From: Paracamarosporium sp. OC-R06-R3
Lineage: Eukaryota; Ascomycota; Dothideomycetes; Pleosporales; Didymosphaeriaceae
Length of the DNA: 64,000 nucleotides
Reading direction: 5' to 3'
Assembly (NCBI GenBank): GCA_019828545.1
Contig: JACVRA010000159.1
Location: 124,001-188,000, forward strand
A program made the translations under genes and the position numbers. Positions 54,812 to 64,000 of this stretch are shown one piece after another. The stretch's first letter is position 1, and each line of letters begins with the position of its first letter. Below the pieces are notes generated by a model that had not been told where the DNA came from, searched no databases, and saw only the letters and a program-made list of their open reading frames with translations.

Positions 54812-55900
54812 TCAAGTCAGCGCGTGGATTGAAGATTTGGATCTGTGGCATTGAAAATCCACTGTCATATTGGGAGAGCCTTGAAATATTCGTGAGCGAT
54901 CCATTCGCTGCCTTGCTCGTATAATATGTCTTAGTGGATTCTCTTGGTCGAACGGTTCCACCCACAGACATGGATAGGGATACTTTTGAGTGGAGAGAAA
55001 CGACAAAGTCCCCCAGACATACTCATAGACTTTCTTGATGGGGTTTGGGTCTCCAATCAAGCTTCCTACACATATGTTCTTGAGGGCCGACAATTTAGAG
55101 TCACTTGACTCAACGTAGTGCACTCATCATCGAATATGCAAAAGACTTTAGCTCGCGCACCCCAGAAACTAACGTTTGCGCGCCATCACGAGTTTTGGAT
55201 ACACATCACACCCATGTGCAAGGATCTGTTCCAACTCGAGCTCCCGGCACAAATACGCACCTGCATGCGCAACTGGGAAGCCAGTCACATCCTCGTACAT
55301 CCTTCACCCATTTCAGCCATGTGGAAAGATTTTAGTCCACCATCCGTCGTCCCAATCCCAGCGTACCAACATGCTCCGGGTATTCCAGACATTCGACTTA
55401 TCTGGATGTTCCTTCCGACTATCATGCCTCCACACACCACATGTTTGCTGATCCCGAACTTCTCGTTCCCGATTCGTGGGAAAAGAGAGCTACAGCATCC
55501 ACACTTATCGTTATCGTCTTCGTTCATAACACACCCCACTGTCCACGCATGGCTTTCTCGAGTAGCCACCTTCCAGACCCGTCCGGCCCATAAAAAGTCC
55601 TTCTATTGTTTTGCGAGACCCAGCTCGCCGCAGAGCCATTCGAATGTACGCGGTAGTCTTCCGGAACAAAGCACCGTAAATCATTTCTGCAGCGGATTCA
55701 CTCCGGCTCCCTGCTCTTGCGCATCAACGGTAGCAGCAGCATTTACAACCAAAGAACCCAGAACGTCCATTGTTTCCAATATAATGGTCTTCCATATCCC
55801 CATCAATACCCCATGATGTTCCTTCACCAACCTTCCCCCATGTTCCTTTCTTCCGAGCTTCAGAAAAGAGACACAACAGCATCACATACTCCTATTTCCT
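54812..55900 (-). pseudogene. possible decayed gene, minus strand
   Basis: Adjacent minus-strand frames read like ordinary protein but in different phases with stops between them. Near 55100-54812: HYVESSDSKLSALKNICVGS, IRARQRMDRSRIFQGSPN. Near 55290-55175: TGFPVAHAGAYLCRELELEQ, ILAHGCDVYPKLVMARKR. Near 55175-55090: FWGARAKVFCIFDDECTT. Near 55690-55520: MIYGALFRKTTAYIRMALRR. This suggests a frameshifted relic of a gene of about 300 codons or more. The family is not recognised and chance composition cannot be excluded. Confidence 0.3.
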
Positions 55901-56206
55901 CACATCTTCCCATTCCTCTCTTCCTCGTGAGTAGATGAGAAGAGAAGTTTTGAAGACTCCGAAAGCCAGAAACTCCATAAAGTGACTCCCATAAGGATTC
56001 CACGTCCCTACCGACGACCCACTTTGACGCTGTGTTGTTCCGTTCCATTATCGTTTTTCTAGGATTTCGGAAAGAGAGACACACGCCACCACGCCATGCT
56101 CTTTGCCGCAGAAGATTTACACCCCCCAACGCCTTCGAACATCGTCTCATAGTTTTAGTAACCGCTTCTCAGCAAAAGCAGAAGAAATACAAATCCATAA
56201 CACAGC

Positions 56207-56248
<42 letters not shown>

Positions 56249-56380
56249 GTCTCGAAAGGGAGACACCCCACCGCGACATAAAACCTGTTCACGTTCGATT
56301 TTACTCCGCGAACACATTTAAAGATGAGCTCACATTTTTGGTAACTGCTTCTTGGGGCAGAAGCGGAGGATGTGTGTAGG
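55864..56380. repeat. degenerate repeat, about 190-bp spacing, three copies
   Basis: Anchors of the form GAAA(A)GAGACAC recur near 55868, 56064 and 56250. The last two copies also share a CGAACA(C/T) block and TTTTNGTAACNGCTTCT followed by GCAGAAG. Confidence 0.55.
56207..56248 (+). repeat. (CTTT)n microsatellite
   Basis: About ten uninterrupted CTTT units, placed inside the degenerate repeat copies; likely length-variable between isolates. Confidence 0.95.
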
Positions 56381-56633
56381 AGATGGCGTGCGAAAGGGGG
56401 GACTCATATACCCTTCTTCCTCGCTGAATCATCATCGTCATCATCATCATCGAAGCTTAGAGCATAGGCTGGTATAATATGACATGGGATGACCTGTGAC
56501 ACGGACATAGACGTTCTCAACTCATCGCCAGCACAAGAACCAAGTCCAGCATCTACATGAACGAAAATACAGCATAAGTCTTAACTCGTTATCATTTCGC
56601 GTTCCTAGGATATCATACTTCCAGCCGCTGCAC

Positions 56634-58051
56634 CTACAACTCGTCCCGCCTACCCCCTTGCCTCGAATCATCTGCCTCACCCTCCGCCGCCTTCTGCTCG
56701 CCCAGAATCTCCCTCTCGGCCTGCCGTTGCTGCTCCTCGAACTTAGCGCTCTCGACGCTCTCCTCCCACATCTTCTTCTTGGGATTGCGCGGCCGATCAG
56801 ACTCCTGCAGGACTGTGCCGTCACCCCTGACTACGGGTCCGTCGTCGTCTTCCTGGTGGGTTTGCTTCCTGAGCTGCGGGTGGTCCGGTACTTCCTCCTT
56901 GTTCTGCTGGTCCTGTGATTTCTCTGCCATCTTGCCTACGCTCTGTGATAATGATTCGGGAGGACTTGGGTCTTGCGGTTGCTGCGCGTACCCTCTTCCG
57001 CCACCGCCAACGTGTACGTAGTTCGCTTGCTGTCCGGGTTGTCGCGGCGGTATGCCTCCTGTCGCGCTCGGCTTAACAATAAGGCTTGTAGACGATTCTA
57101 CAGCAACACTGGAAGTCGCAGCTGAGGCAGGTACGACTGCGAAGACGATCCGAAAGAGTAGCTTCAGCGGCCAGATTATGAACCACGAGATTGGGCCGTA
57201 GAACCACCTCCTGAAAATTAGCCAGATGATTGTCGTAGCAAGAATGTATAACGTTGTTTCAAGGTACCACGTGTCGCTCTTCTGGCTCTTCAGTAAGGTT
57301 GTGGCGAGTGTCTTGCTGTTCGCAAGGAGGGTGTTCAGGTCAGAGTAGTTTTCTCCGAGGTCTGCGAGCGCGGCTGTAGATTGTTCGAGTGTTTCTTGAG
57401 CGAAGCGTGAGCGTGAAAGCTCGCTTTGCATCAACTGGTGGGTACGTCTGAGAGAGGCTGTCACGTCCGAGGAGGCTTGCGCGACGATTTCAGACTCGTT
57501 GAGGCCGTTGCCGCGCCGACGATGGGTGGAGGAAGGAGTCGACGTGCCGGTTCCGGATTGAAGATTGGAGAAGAGGAGTTCGCGTTCTTTGAGTTTCGCG
57601 CGGTCGGCGTTGTGTTTGGCGGTCAGTTGCGCTTTGCGGTACTGGGAGCGAGAGCTACGGACGCCAGGTCAGCTACTGTCGCTTCGCGTTTGTGAATAAG
57701 TAGTACTCACGATTTCAAATCCTCCGTCAACCTTGCGAGTAACACAGCAAGTCTGCTCTTCTCCCCGTCCCTCGTACTATCTCTCCTCCGGCCAGAATTT
57801 CCCGCGCCAAGAAAGTCCTCAACCTCTTGCTTTAGAAGCTCAAGCTCCTCCTCAATTGCCTTCAAGCTCTCATGTATTTCTGCACTGAGCTCCAACCGAA
57901 TGTCCCCCTCTTCTGCGTTGAGCGGTTGGCTTCCGGGCTGGAAATCGAGTTTGGCGAGGCGCTGAATGAGCTGTTGGACAGACTTGTTGGAGTCTGATAT
58001 AGCGGAGAGGCGCGTTGTTAGGGCCTGCGTGGTCGAAGGGAGCGGGGGCAT
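56634..58051 (-). CDS. sec20: Sec20-type Golgi-to-ER SNARE ending in RDEL, 2 exons
   Basis: Exons 58051-57711 and 57654-56634 (56-nt intron) give 453 aa. The N-terminal half is helical. A SNARE-like helix follows (VTASLRRTHQLMQSELSRSR, FAQETLEQSTAALADLGENY, SDLNTLLANSKTLATTLLKS), then a hydrophobic region (TTLYILATTIIWLIFRRWFY to LLFRIVFAVV). The C-terminal 150 residues are polar and would be lumenal, ending in RDEL. Sec20 works with Ufe1, Use1 and Tip20/Dsl1 to fuse COPI vesicles with the ER, and its HDEL-like C-terminus retrieves it to the ER. The tail is longer than in yeast and rich in Gln/Glu/Pro. Confidence 0.88.
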
Positions 58052-58333
58052 GGTGGGCTGGAAGCGGCCAGGGTGGAGGTAATGGGCAATGACGCGCGCT
58101 CTCCCCTAGACCGTGTCGGCGTTTGTTTGTTCCGCGACTGAGCACGGGCCGTGTCGACCAGATTCTCGAGATATCCGTCGGGAGGTCATTGCGGAGAATC
58201 TTAAGTTGTTTCGTCGTGTTGCGGGTATTGCTTGGTAAAATACCTTTCACTATTACTTTGCGATACCCTCATTCTAATTGATGATAGACTCCGTCCGAAC
58301 ACCACGTTCGCTCTCCGTTGCCCGCCATCCAAT

Positions 58334-58682
58334 ATGATCACCCGATTCCTCACAGACGTTCGCGTGAAGTTCAACCCCTTCTCCCCGCGCGCAAAACCCG
58401 CACGGCTTTTTCTGTCTTTGATACCGCCCAATGCGCGCGCAGAAGGTATGAAGGTGGAGGCTAAGATGCTGCCACGGACAAGCAAGGAGCCAGCAACATT
58501 GGATGTGAAATTCAGTATGTCACGATTGGAAGTACACGTCTCAGGCATGCCTAATGATATCAACAGAAGATGGAAAGGAGCTCAAACTTGAGTTGGACAA
58601 GATGCGGATACCAGAGGTTATGGAGGAGGTCGACCGACATTCGCGATTACTAGCCCGCAAGGAGGAACTGTCTGGCAACTAA
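58334..58682 (+). CDS. mrpl44: mitochondrial large ribosomal subunit protein mL53 (MRPL44), 2 exons
   Basis: Exons 58334-58514 and 58567-58682 (52-nt intron) give 98 aa, the usual length. Blocks are MITRFLTDVRVKFNPFSPRA, RLFLSLIPPNAR, KMLPRTSKEPATLDVKFKDG and EVMEEVDRHSRLLARKEEL. mL53 is a small thioredoxin-fold protein of the mitochondrial large subunit. The N-terminus is basic and may serve as an uncleaved import signal. Start codons of Sec20 (58051) and this gene are divergent, 282 bp apart. Its 3' end lies 218 bp from that of the pyrophosphatase gene. Confidence 0.93.
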
Positions 58683-58900
58683 GAGGATAAAATGGTGCCA
58701 GGGTTGCTGTACGAACACTACTGTATATTGATGGGCACTTGCATTGTACGGAGTCATGGCATTGACGGGATAAGTGATTGTTCGTGGATGGATCAAAAGA
58801 TCTTCCCAGATTTTTGTAGGCATCAATCTACATGTGCCACACGACTTTTGTCTAGACCGAAGCATGGACGTATCCCACCGCGCTCTGAACTGTCCTATGT

Positions 58901-59958
58901 CTACGCAGATGGCGCACCGCTAATGAAGAACCACTTGTCGATGCTGGGGTCGATCGGCGCGGGGCTCTGGTTCTCGGCTGGCGGAATGTTGAACTGGTTG
59001 GGCTCGGTACGGTCTTGGGAGTGCGCAACAGTGACGTTGGCGCTAGCATCATGTTAGTAAATATCTTCTGTGAGTGGAGAAACAAGCTTACAGAGAGATG
59101 TCGCCCTTGGCAGTCTTGCCGGTGATGAGGCGTTCCCAGGCCTCAGCGCACTCGCGGACAATATCCATAGCGTACTTCTTGTTCTTGCACTCGCCGGAGA
59201 ATGCGAACTGGTTCTCGGGCTTGCCATCAGGGATCTTGTAGATACGGAACCACTCGTTCGTGGCCCTCAGGAGACCAGGAAGGTGACGCTCGACGTCCTC
59301 GACGTCGTTGAGCTTGGGAGCAAGCGGGTCGTTGACGTTGATGACAATGATCTTCCAGTCAGTCTCCTCCTCGTCAAGCAGAGCCATGACGCCCAGGACC
59401 TTGACCTGGATGACCTCACCAGGCTTGGACACAAGCTCGCCAATCTCGCACACGTCCAATGGGTCGTTGTCACCCTTTGCCTTGGTCTCGGGGTGGATGG
59501 CATTGGGGTCCTCCCAGGTCTGCAAAAGCTGTCAGTGTGTGGACCGATGTCGGCTGGGCGTGCAGTTGTACCTGGGGGAAGGCACCGTAGTTCCAGAGGT
59601 AGCCCTTGTGCGGGAAGCAGTTGCGGACGTAGCGAAGCTTGCCCTTCTTGATGTCCTGCTTGATGGGGTTGAGTGTCTCCTCCTTGGAGATCTGAGGGGT
59701 ACGTCAGTCAAAGTCTGAGGCGGGGCAGTTTAGTGGTGAGGGGCAGGCACGCACCTCCATCTTCGCATTTGTCCAGCGCGGCACCTCAACGATCATGTTG
59801 AGGACGGTCTGCTGCTCATTGGCATACAGAGGGATGTCGTGGAAGGGCGACACGGGCACGCCATCCTTCTCGATGAAGATGCGGTGCTCGAGAGTGTTGG
59901 CGGCGCCAATCTTGCGGGCCGTGTACTGGCTCGCGGCCTTTGAAGGAACAGAAGTCAT
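58901..59958 (-). CDS. ipp1: soluble inorganic pyrophosphatase (family I), 4 exons
   Basis: Exons 59958-59755, 59691-59572, 59519-59092 and 59042-58901 give 297 aa, close to yeast Ipp1. The family I signature [12 protein letters not shown] supplies the metal-binding Asp125, Asp127 and Asp130. Other blocks are [75 protein letters not shown] and [20 protein letters not shown]. The enzyme hydrolyses pyrophosphate with Mg2+, pulling biosynthetic reactions forward in the cytosol. The frame is open upstream to an ATG at 60207, adding 83 residues without any acidic residue (see findings); the shorter start [11 protein letters not shown] is taken as primary. Confidence 0.95.
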
Positions 59959-60522
59959 TGTGTATGGTCGGGTGGGGTGGAAGTGTCCTGCCAGCTGCTG
60001 TGTTCGAGAGTGGGTTTTGTTAACAGTAGCGGGCGTGGTGGGGCTGGCAGGAGCGGAGGGGCGCTGGTGATTAGCCACACTGACGAAACTGAACGCCGTG
60101 GCCGCACATGCAGGCCTGGGCGAAGCAGACGGAGAAAAGCTCAGGCAAGGGACAGCAGCACGTTTCCGACCCAAATTGAGCCGCGCAGGGAGGAAAATGC
60201 GGCTCATGCAGACAACTGATAATAATAATACAACACTAGAAGAGACTAGGCACACATGTGGCTACCATTACAATGCGGAGAGTGATGCGAAAGCCGAGGG
60301 CAAAGTCTGGAATCGCGAACCGAGACCGTGGAAGGTCACGTGCCTTGTGAGCGTGCACGGATCGCTGAAGAGTCGACGTACCATAACAACGTATCTTGAC
60401 CGATCAATGTCACGGTCGTGGCCGATTTAGGTCTCCGTTACGTTCACTAGTAGTCTTGGTGGCTTAGGCCTCGCTCACCGGGTTGGTCATGAACAACTTG
60501 AAGGTTTGCAAGCAAGCTCGAT
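59959..60522. other. intergenic region upstream of pyrophosphatase
   Basis: Holds the pyrophosphatase promoter/leader, a purine/pyrimidine-asymmetric stretch, and the 3' end of the next gene. No separate gene is seen. Confidence 0.45.
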
Positions 60523-62599
60523 TCAATATAGCTTCTGAGGGCGCCAGAACCCTGGCTTAGCAATGACACCAGGTCGATCCTGCCTCATGTCCACAATGTT
60601 ATCGTCCATCTGTTGCGCATCTGCCTCATAGGTGAACGGATCAAACCCGATCTCGCAATCTGCCAATTCAACCTCATCCGATTCCTGTCCATCATAGTGA
60701 AACTCTCCTTCGTCGAAATAATCGCCCAGCACGACATTTGACGTTGGCAAGGCGTCCCTAAGATCAAGGTTTAGATCTGTATGTTCACACTGTCGCTGTT
60801 CCTGCTGCTCATAGATGCTAGGTTCAATAGTTATGCGAGCCCTTGGACGGTGGATCTCCTCTACACCCGCAAATCGCACAGTCGGTAGCGTTCGAATCGT
60901 TGGATAAAGCCCGGAATTGGGTCCAATTACATCTTGTACTGCAACATCTAGAGATGGTTCTCGGCCTTTGAGCTGTAGTGCTTCTGTCTTGCGACTTCTG
61001 TGGAACGCTGTGTTGCATTCTTCCAATATTCGCCCAAGACTTGAAGATCTCTGCTGGCCAATCTCATCATGTGCGGCTTGCTTTGTCTCACGCTCGGGTT
61101 TATTGTTTCGATGCCCTATGAGGTCCAAAGGTTGTGCTGGAAGAGAAACATCTCTCAAGACGGAGAGAACTGGAACGTTCGGCTTATGACATTGTCCACG
61201 CCGTTGGTTGTTGTGGGCCGATATGAAGGGTGGCATCGACGATGGAAAGGCACTGTTTTCCTGTGCCTGATGCGTTTCAGCCCAATCTACTAGGTTGGTG
61301 CGGCGTGGTGAGGAAGTGTGCTGGGGAAAGGAGTGTGACCGAGACAGACGTTGATTCGTTGGCGGCAGCGACGAAACTTGAAATCGTCCACCACTGCCAC
61401 CCGTCAAATGCCTAGTCACGGTTGGAGGGGCTGGTCGTGAGTGCGACACTCCCCCACCATCAATGTCCCCTGCCTCCCGTCCATCATATGTAGGGTTCAG
61501 CTGACCGCTGATGTCAACAGTTTCTATTCGATGACGGGCCGGCGCCGCACTAGATGCCCGGATAGATTCTGACCACGAAACATAGCTTCCACTGTCGTGG
61601 CGTGACTCTCTTCCTCCAAACGCTGGGTATGCTATCTTGTCTGCCGGTTCGACTGTCGGAACGGCGTCATCAACGATCGACAACCGCTCCCGCTCTGAGC
61701 GGTTGTTACCTCGTGGCTTCTGGCCGGGGTCCTCGTTCGCTTGGATATTCAAGTTTTGATCCACTAGTGCCGGTCGCACAGAAGTGAAGTATGCAGAGAT
61801 CTCCTCTTCCTTCGCGTGTGTTTGGTCTCTTCTTCGCTTTTTCCTCGGCGAACCCGAGGATGGGTCGACTGTCTGGCTGTCTTTGTGCTTCTGTAAGAAC
61901 TTCATCTCTGAGAAGACCAAGTCGGGTACTATATCAAGTCAGATATGGACTGAATTGCGGGGCGCCACAGAGGTTGGCTTACAGCCACGACCTTTGACTG
62001 GCGAGGACACTCTGCCCTTGCTGAACAATCCTAGTTTCTCCCTCGGTTTTAACTGCTCAGTAATTAGCACACCACCAATATCCCCAGCTCACAGGGGCAC
62101 TCGCAGTCAGTCGATCTCCGGAGACGTTCTTGGCCTGGAAGCTCTGGACTATGCCACTGCCCGGTTTGGTGGCCTTCATGCGTCTGGATTTGCGCCTTGT
62201 CTTGTTTGATTCGCCCTTCTGGTGCCGCTGAGCATGCACCCCCCGCTCTTTTGCCTCCTTGGGCCCTGGCTCGTAACGCTCGGGGCGTGTCTTGCGACGG
62301 GGTTTGCGTCTGTAGGGCCTGCTCGGCGTGCTACTCTCGGAACGGCTTGTGGCGTGGGATGCATCAGTGTGTGCGCTTTTGTCTGCCCCCTCCTCGGCCG
62401 TGTTTTCTTTTCGGATGGGTGCGTCTCCATTGCGCTGTAGCGGAGTGTCAAGCAACGAACTGTCCGAAGTGGACTGCTTCCGCTTGCGTTTCTCTCTATA
62501 GGCTTGCTTGTGGCGATCCAAGCAGAGATCTCGCTGTTCAAGCGGGAGTGAAGACTGCCGTGGGAGCACGGTCTCGTTCAGCCACTTGTGAATGTCCAT
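60523..62599 (-). CDS. conserved fungal protein of unknown name, 3 exons
   Basis: Exons 62599-62093, 62052-61983 and 61928-60523 give 660 aa; introns are 40 and 54 nt. The start is MDIHKWLNETVLPRQSSLPL. A very basic region follows (RPYRRKPRRKTRPERYEPGP, RRKSRRMKATKPG). Next comes a compact conserved stretch that spans the introns: FQAKNVSGDRLTASAPLKPR, EKLGLFSKGRVSSPVKGRGL, PDLVFSEMKFLQKHKD. The remaining 430 residues are disordered and polar, with an acidic patch near the C-terminus (DYFDEGEFHYDGQESDEVEL). I recall the KTRxxRYE...GLFxKGRxSxPVxxxGLPDLxFSEMxFL pattern as conserved across filamentous ascomycetes, but no function comes to mind. A basic N-terminus and intrinsic disorder suggest a nuclear location (inference). 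Confidence 0.7.
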
Positions 62600-64000
62600 G
62601 CTCCGCTCAAGGGACTGCGGGATGGGCCCCAGTGCGGGCGGCTGACAGGGCTCGCCGGGCCGCCGTAAGGAACTCCAGGGCATGAACGAGTCCCCGACAA
62701 TATGCAGACTCTGGGCTTAGTCGATGTGGTACGGCATAGAGAGCGAGATGCAAACGGAAGCACTGTTGGGCGGGAAACGGGCAGAGGCGATGTCCTGCAC
62801 CAGATGTTGGTTCTGTGCGACGTTGGAGCGACAGCGTTGCACTCGAGAAGAGAGACGAACGACAAGTGATGAGTGTGTCCATGGCAGGCAGGCAGGCAGG
62901 GTCGGGTGTAGTAATTGGCACCCAAGGAGAAAGCAAGGACGGGTGGTCGCAAACGGCAGCGACGACCACGCAGGCAGGCAGGGACAACACGGCGACGGGA
63001 CGAGACACGGGTCAAGGTCAAGGTCAAGGTCAAGGCAGGGCTTCTCATGAGGACAGAGGACAGAGGATGGTGCGCATTGCATTGCTCTGGTGCGGCTCCA
63101 AGCTGTTTGGTGGTGGTTGGCGAACGGCGCGGTGTGATTGGTGGTTAGTGGGCAGAAACTCGTCTGCTACACACATTGCCGTGACAGGCGTAGTCGCCCG
63201 GTGGTTGTCGACGTCGAAGGCCTTTTCCCTCGACGCGATGTAGGCCGCACGAGCCAGCACGTAGAGACGAGTCGCGCGCGATAAGCAGCAGCTAGGAGAG
63301 AAGGCTGGCGGCGCAGGCGTCGGCTGCGAGGGCGTCCGTTCTTGCATGGGCTTCTGCTCGCCCGTTGCTGTGGGCGCGCCCAATCATGCAGGCGCGGCGG
63401 GCGTCGTGAAGGCCGTCTCCAAGCCCCGCGACGGGCCTATCAAAGAATTCATGCAGCCAGGCAGCGGCAAACGCCTCCATGGGCGCTTTTATTGGACGGC
63501 CCCCGTGGAAGCTAACGCAGCGCCTGCATTGCACCAGGTGCCCCCGCATACCAAAGTCATCCCGTGCCGGCTGGCTTCTGATGACTAGTTGTATGTGGCA
63601 CACCAGCTGCCATAACGCCCTCGGTCGAGCTACAAAAGGCCACCGTCGCACTCTTGCTCAGGAGACAACCTCCCGTGCTGACTAGGCCCGCCTGCAATTG
63701 GGTCGCCTGCGCCAGAATCCAGCTCGGTGCTTTTCACTCGCCCCCGGTTCCAGCCTTTATTACCTCCCGCTTCCCTGCGACCCAGCGATTGCGTGCGTGA
63801 GAGATCGATACAGCTAGCGCTCTTTATCGGAGGGGTATTTTCTCCCATCCATCTTTCCTGCTGCCCCGCAGCTCTCGACCTCTTCTTTTCTCCCCCCAGT
63901 CCCAGTCCCTCTCCCTCGCAAAACCTTTCTCCTCCCACGGGCACCTCTCCGTCGTGCGCTTTGCTCCCTCTCCGGTAGCCTTCAGGTCAAATGTTCGTTC
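62600..64000. other. right-edge region with simple repeats, promoter-like
   Basis: No gene is supportable. It contains CAGG tetramer runs (about 62884-62900 and 62969-62982) and four GGTCAA hexamers (about 63011-63036). A strongly pyrimidine-rich + strand from 63720 onward looks like the core promoter or leader of a gene starting beyond the window. Confidence 0.5.
63011..63036. repeat. GGTCAA hexanucleotide tandem repeat
   Basis: Four consecutive GGTCAA units follow ACGGGTCAAGG. Short and perfect, so probably a variable simple repeat. Confidence 0.8.

Larger units (their letters stand above)
53442..56633. other. 3.2-kb gene-poor region with degenerate repeats and possible gene debris
   Basis: No intact gene is supportable. 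It contains a three-unit 22-24-bp repeat (53587-53655), four degenerate copies of a 160-180-bp unit (53961-54565), possible decayed minus-strand coding sequence (54812-55900), three further degenerate copies of a unit spaced about 190 bp (55864-56380) and a CTTT microsatellite (56207-56248). Confidence 0.6.

Noticed and set aside
55118..55816. 232-codon + frame
   Set aside because: Reads as low-complexity His/Pro/Ser text, and the opposite strand in the same interval looks more protein-like.
1..64000. Secondary-metabolite cluster, CRISPR, rRNA or tRNA genes
   Set aside because: No backbone synthase, tailoring set, spacer array or recognisable RNA-gene consensus was seen on reading both strands.

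Overview
This is a gene-rich window from a filamentous ascomycete (Pezizomycotina), probably a Dothideomycete. The evidence is eukaryotic gene structure with short GT-AG introns (about 40-190 nt, many with CTAAC/CTGAC-like branch sites), compact mixed-strand genes, and lineage-typical families: a long Scm3 with Myb and zinc-finger parts, a NACHT repeat protein, an Alt a 7-type flavodoxin and 'LRLPAEIRRRI' F-box-like proteins. The class-level placement is inference. I saw no ribosomal RNA, tRNA, CRISPR array or intact transposon. Exon coordinates were derived by hand from reading frames and splice signals, and spliced lengths were checked for frame.

Layout, left half. 0.5-5.3 kb: an MFS transporter and an NTF2-like protein with a long polar tail (both +). 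7-8 kb: a single-pass membrane protein (+). 9-13.4 kb: a divergent pair, the CENP-A chaperone Scm3 (-) and autophagy protein Atg6/Beclin (+), sharing a promoter of about 300 bp. 13.4-16.3 kb: a gene-poor stretch with a short tandem repeat. 16.3-21.7 kb: an F-box-like protein, a WrbA/Alt a 7-type flavodoxin and a DHH exopolyphosphatase with a signal peptide (all +). 22.2-23.5 kb: a secreted GH114 enzyme with a CBM1 (-) that contains an 8-nt microexon. 25.2-27.5 kb: a mitochondrial PPR-like protein. 27.8-32.6 kb: a Lys/Pro-repeat small protein (-) and a Ste20/GCK-type kinase (+) with repeated W/F-K-F-P motifs.

Layout, right half. 33.3-37 kb: RRN3 and cyclophilin H (both -). 38.3-39.7 kb: a RING-H2 membrane E3 ligase (+). 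39.7-48 kb: an accessory-looking, more AT-rich block with an F-box-like gene carrying an internal duplication and a NACHT/NLR-type gene. The NLR repeat domain is cut by one in-frame TAG at a site where sister repeats read CAG. 48.5-53.4 kb: housekeeping returns with divergent PWP1 (-) and PRP16 (+). 53.4-56.6 kb: a 3-kb gene-poor stretch of degenerate 160-195-bp repeats, a CTTT microsatellite and possible gene debris. 56.6-62.6 kb: Sec20 (-, ending RDEL), mitochondrial ribosomal mL53 (+), inorganic pyrophosphatase (-) and an unnamed conserved fungal protein (-). 62.6-64 kb holds low-complexity promoter-like DNA.

Most genes are core cell functions (centromere, autophagy, Pol I transcription, splicing, ribosome biogenesis, ER retrieval, mitochondrial translation). 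They do not form a pathway cluster. The unusual biology lies in the accessory stretches (13.9-14.2, 40-48 and 53.9-56.4 kb) and in single-gene oddities: the microexon, the acid-free N-terminal extension of the pyrophosphatase frame, the kinase motif array and the interrupted NLR.
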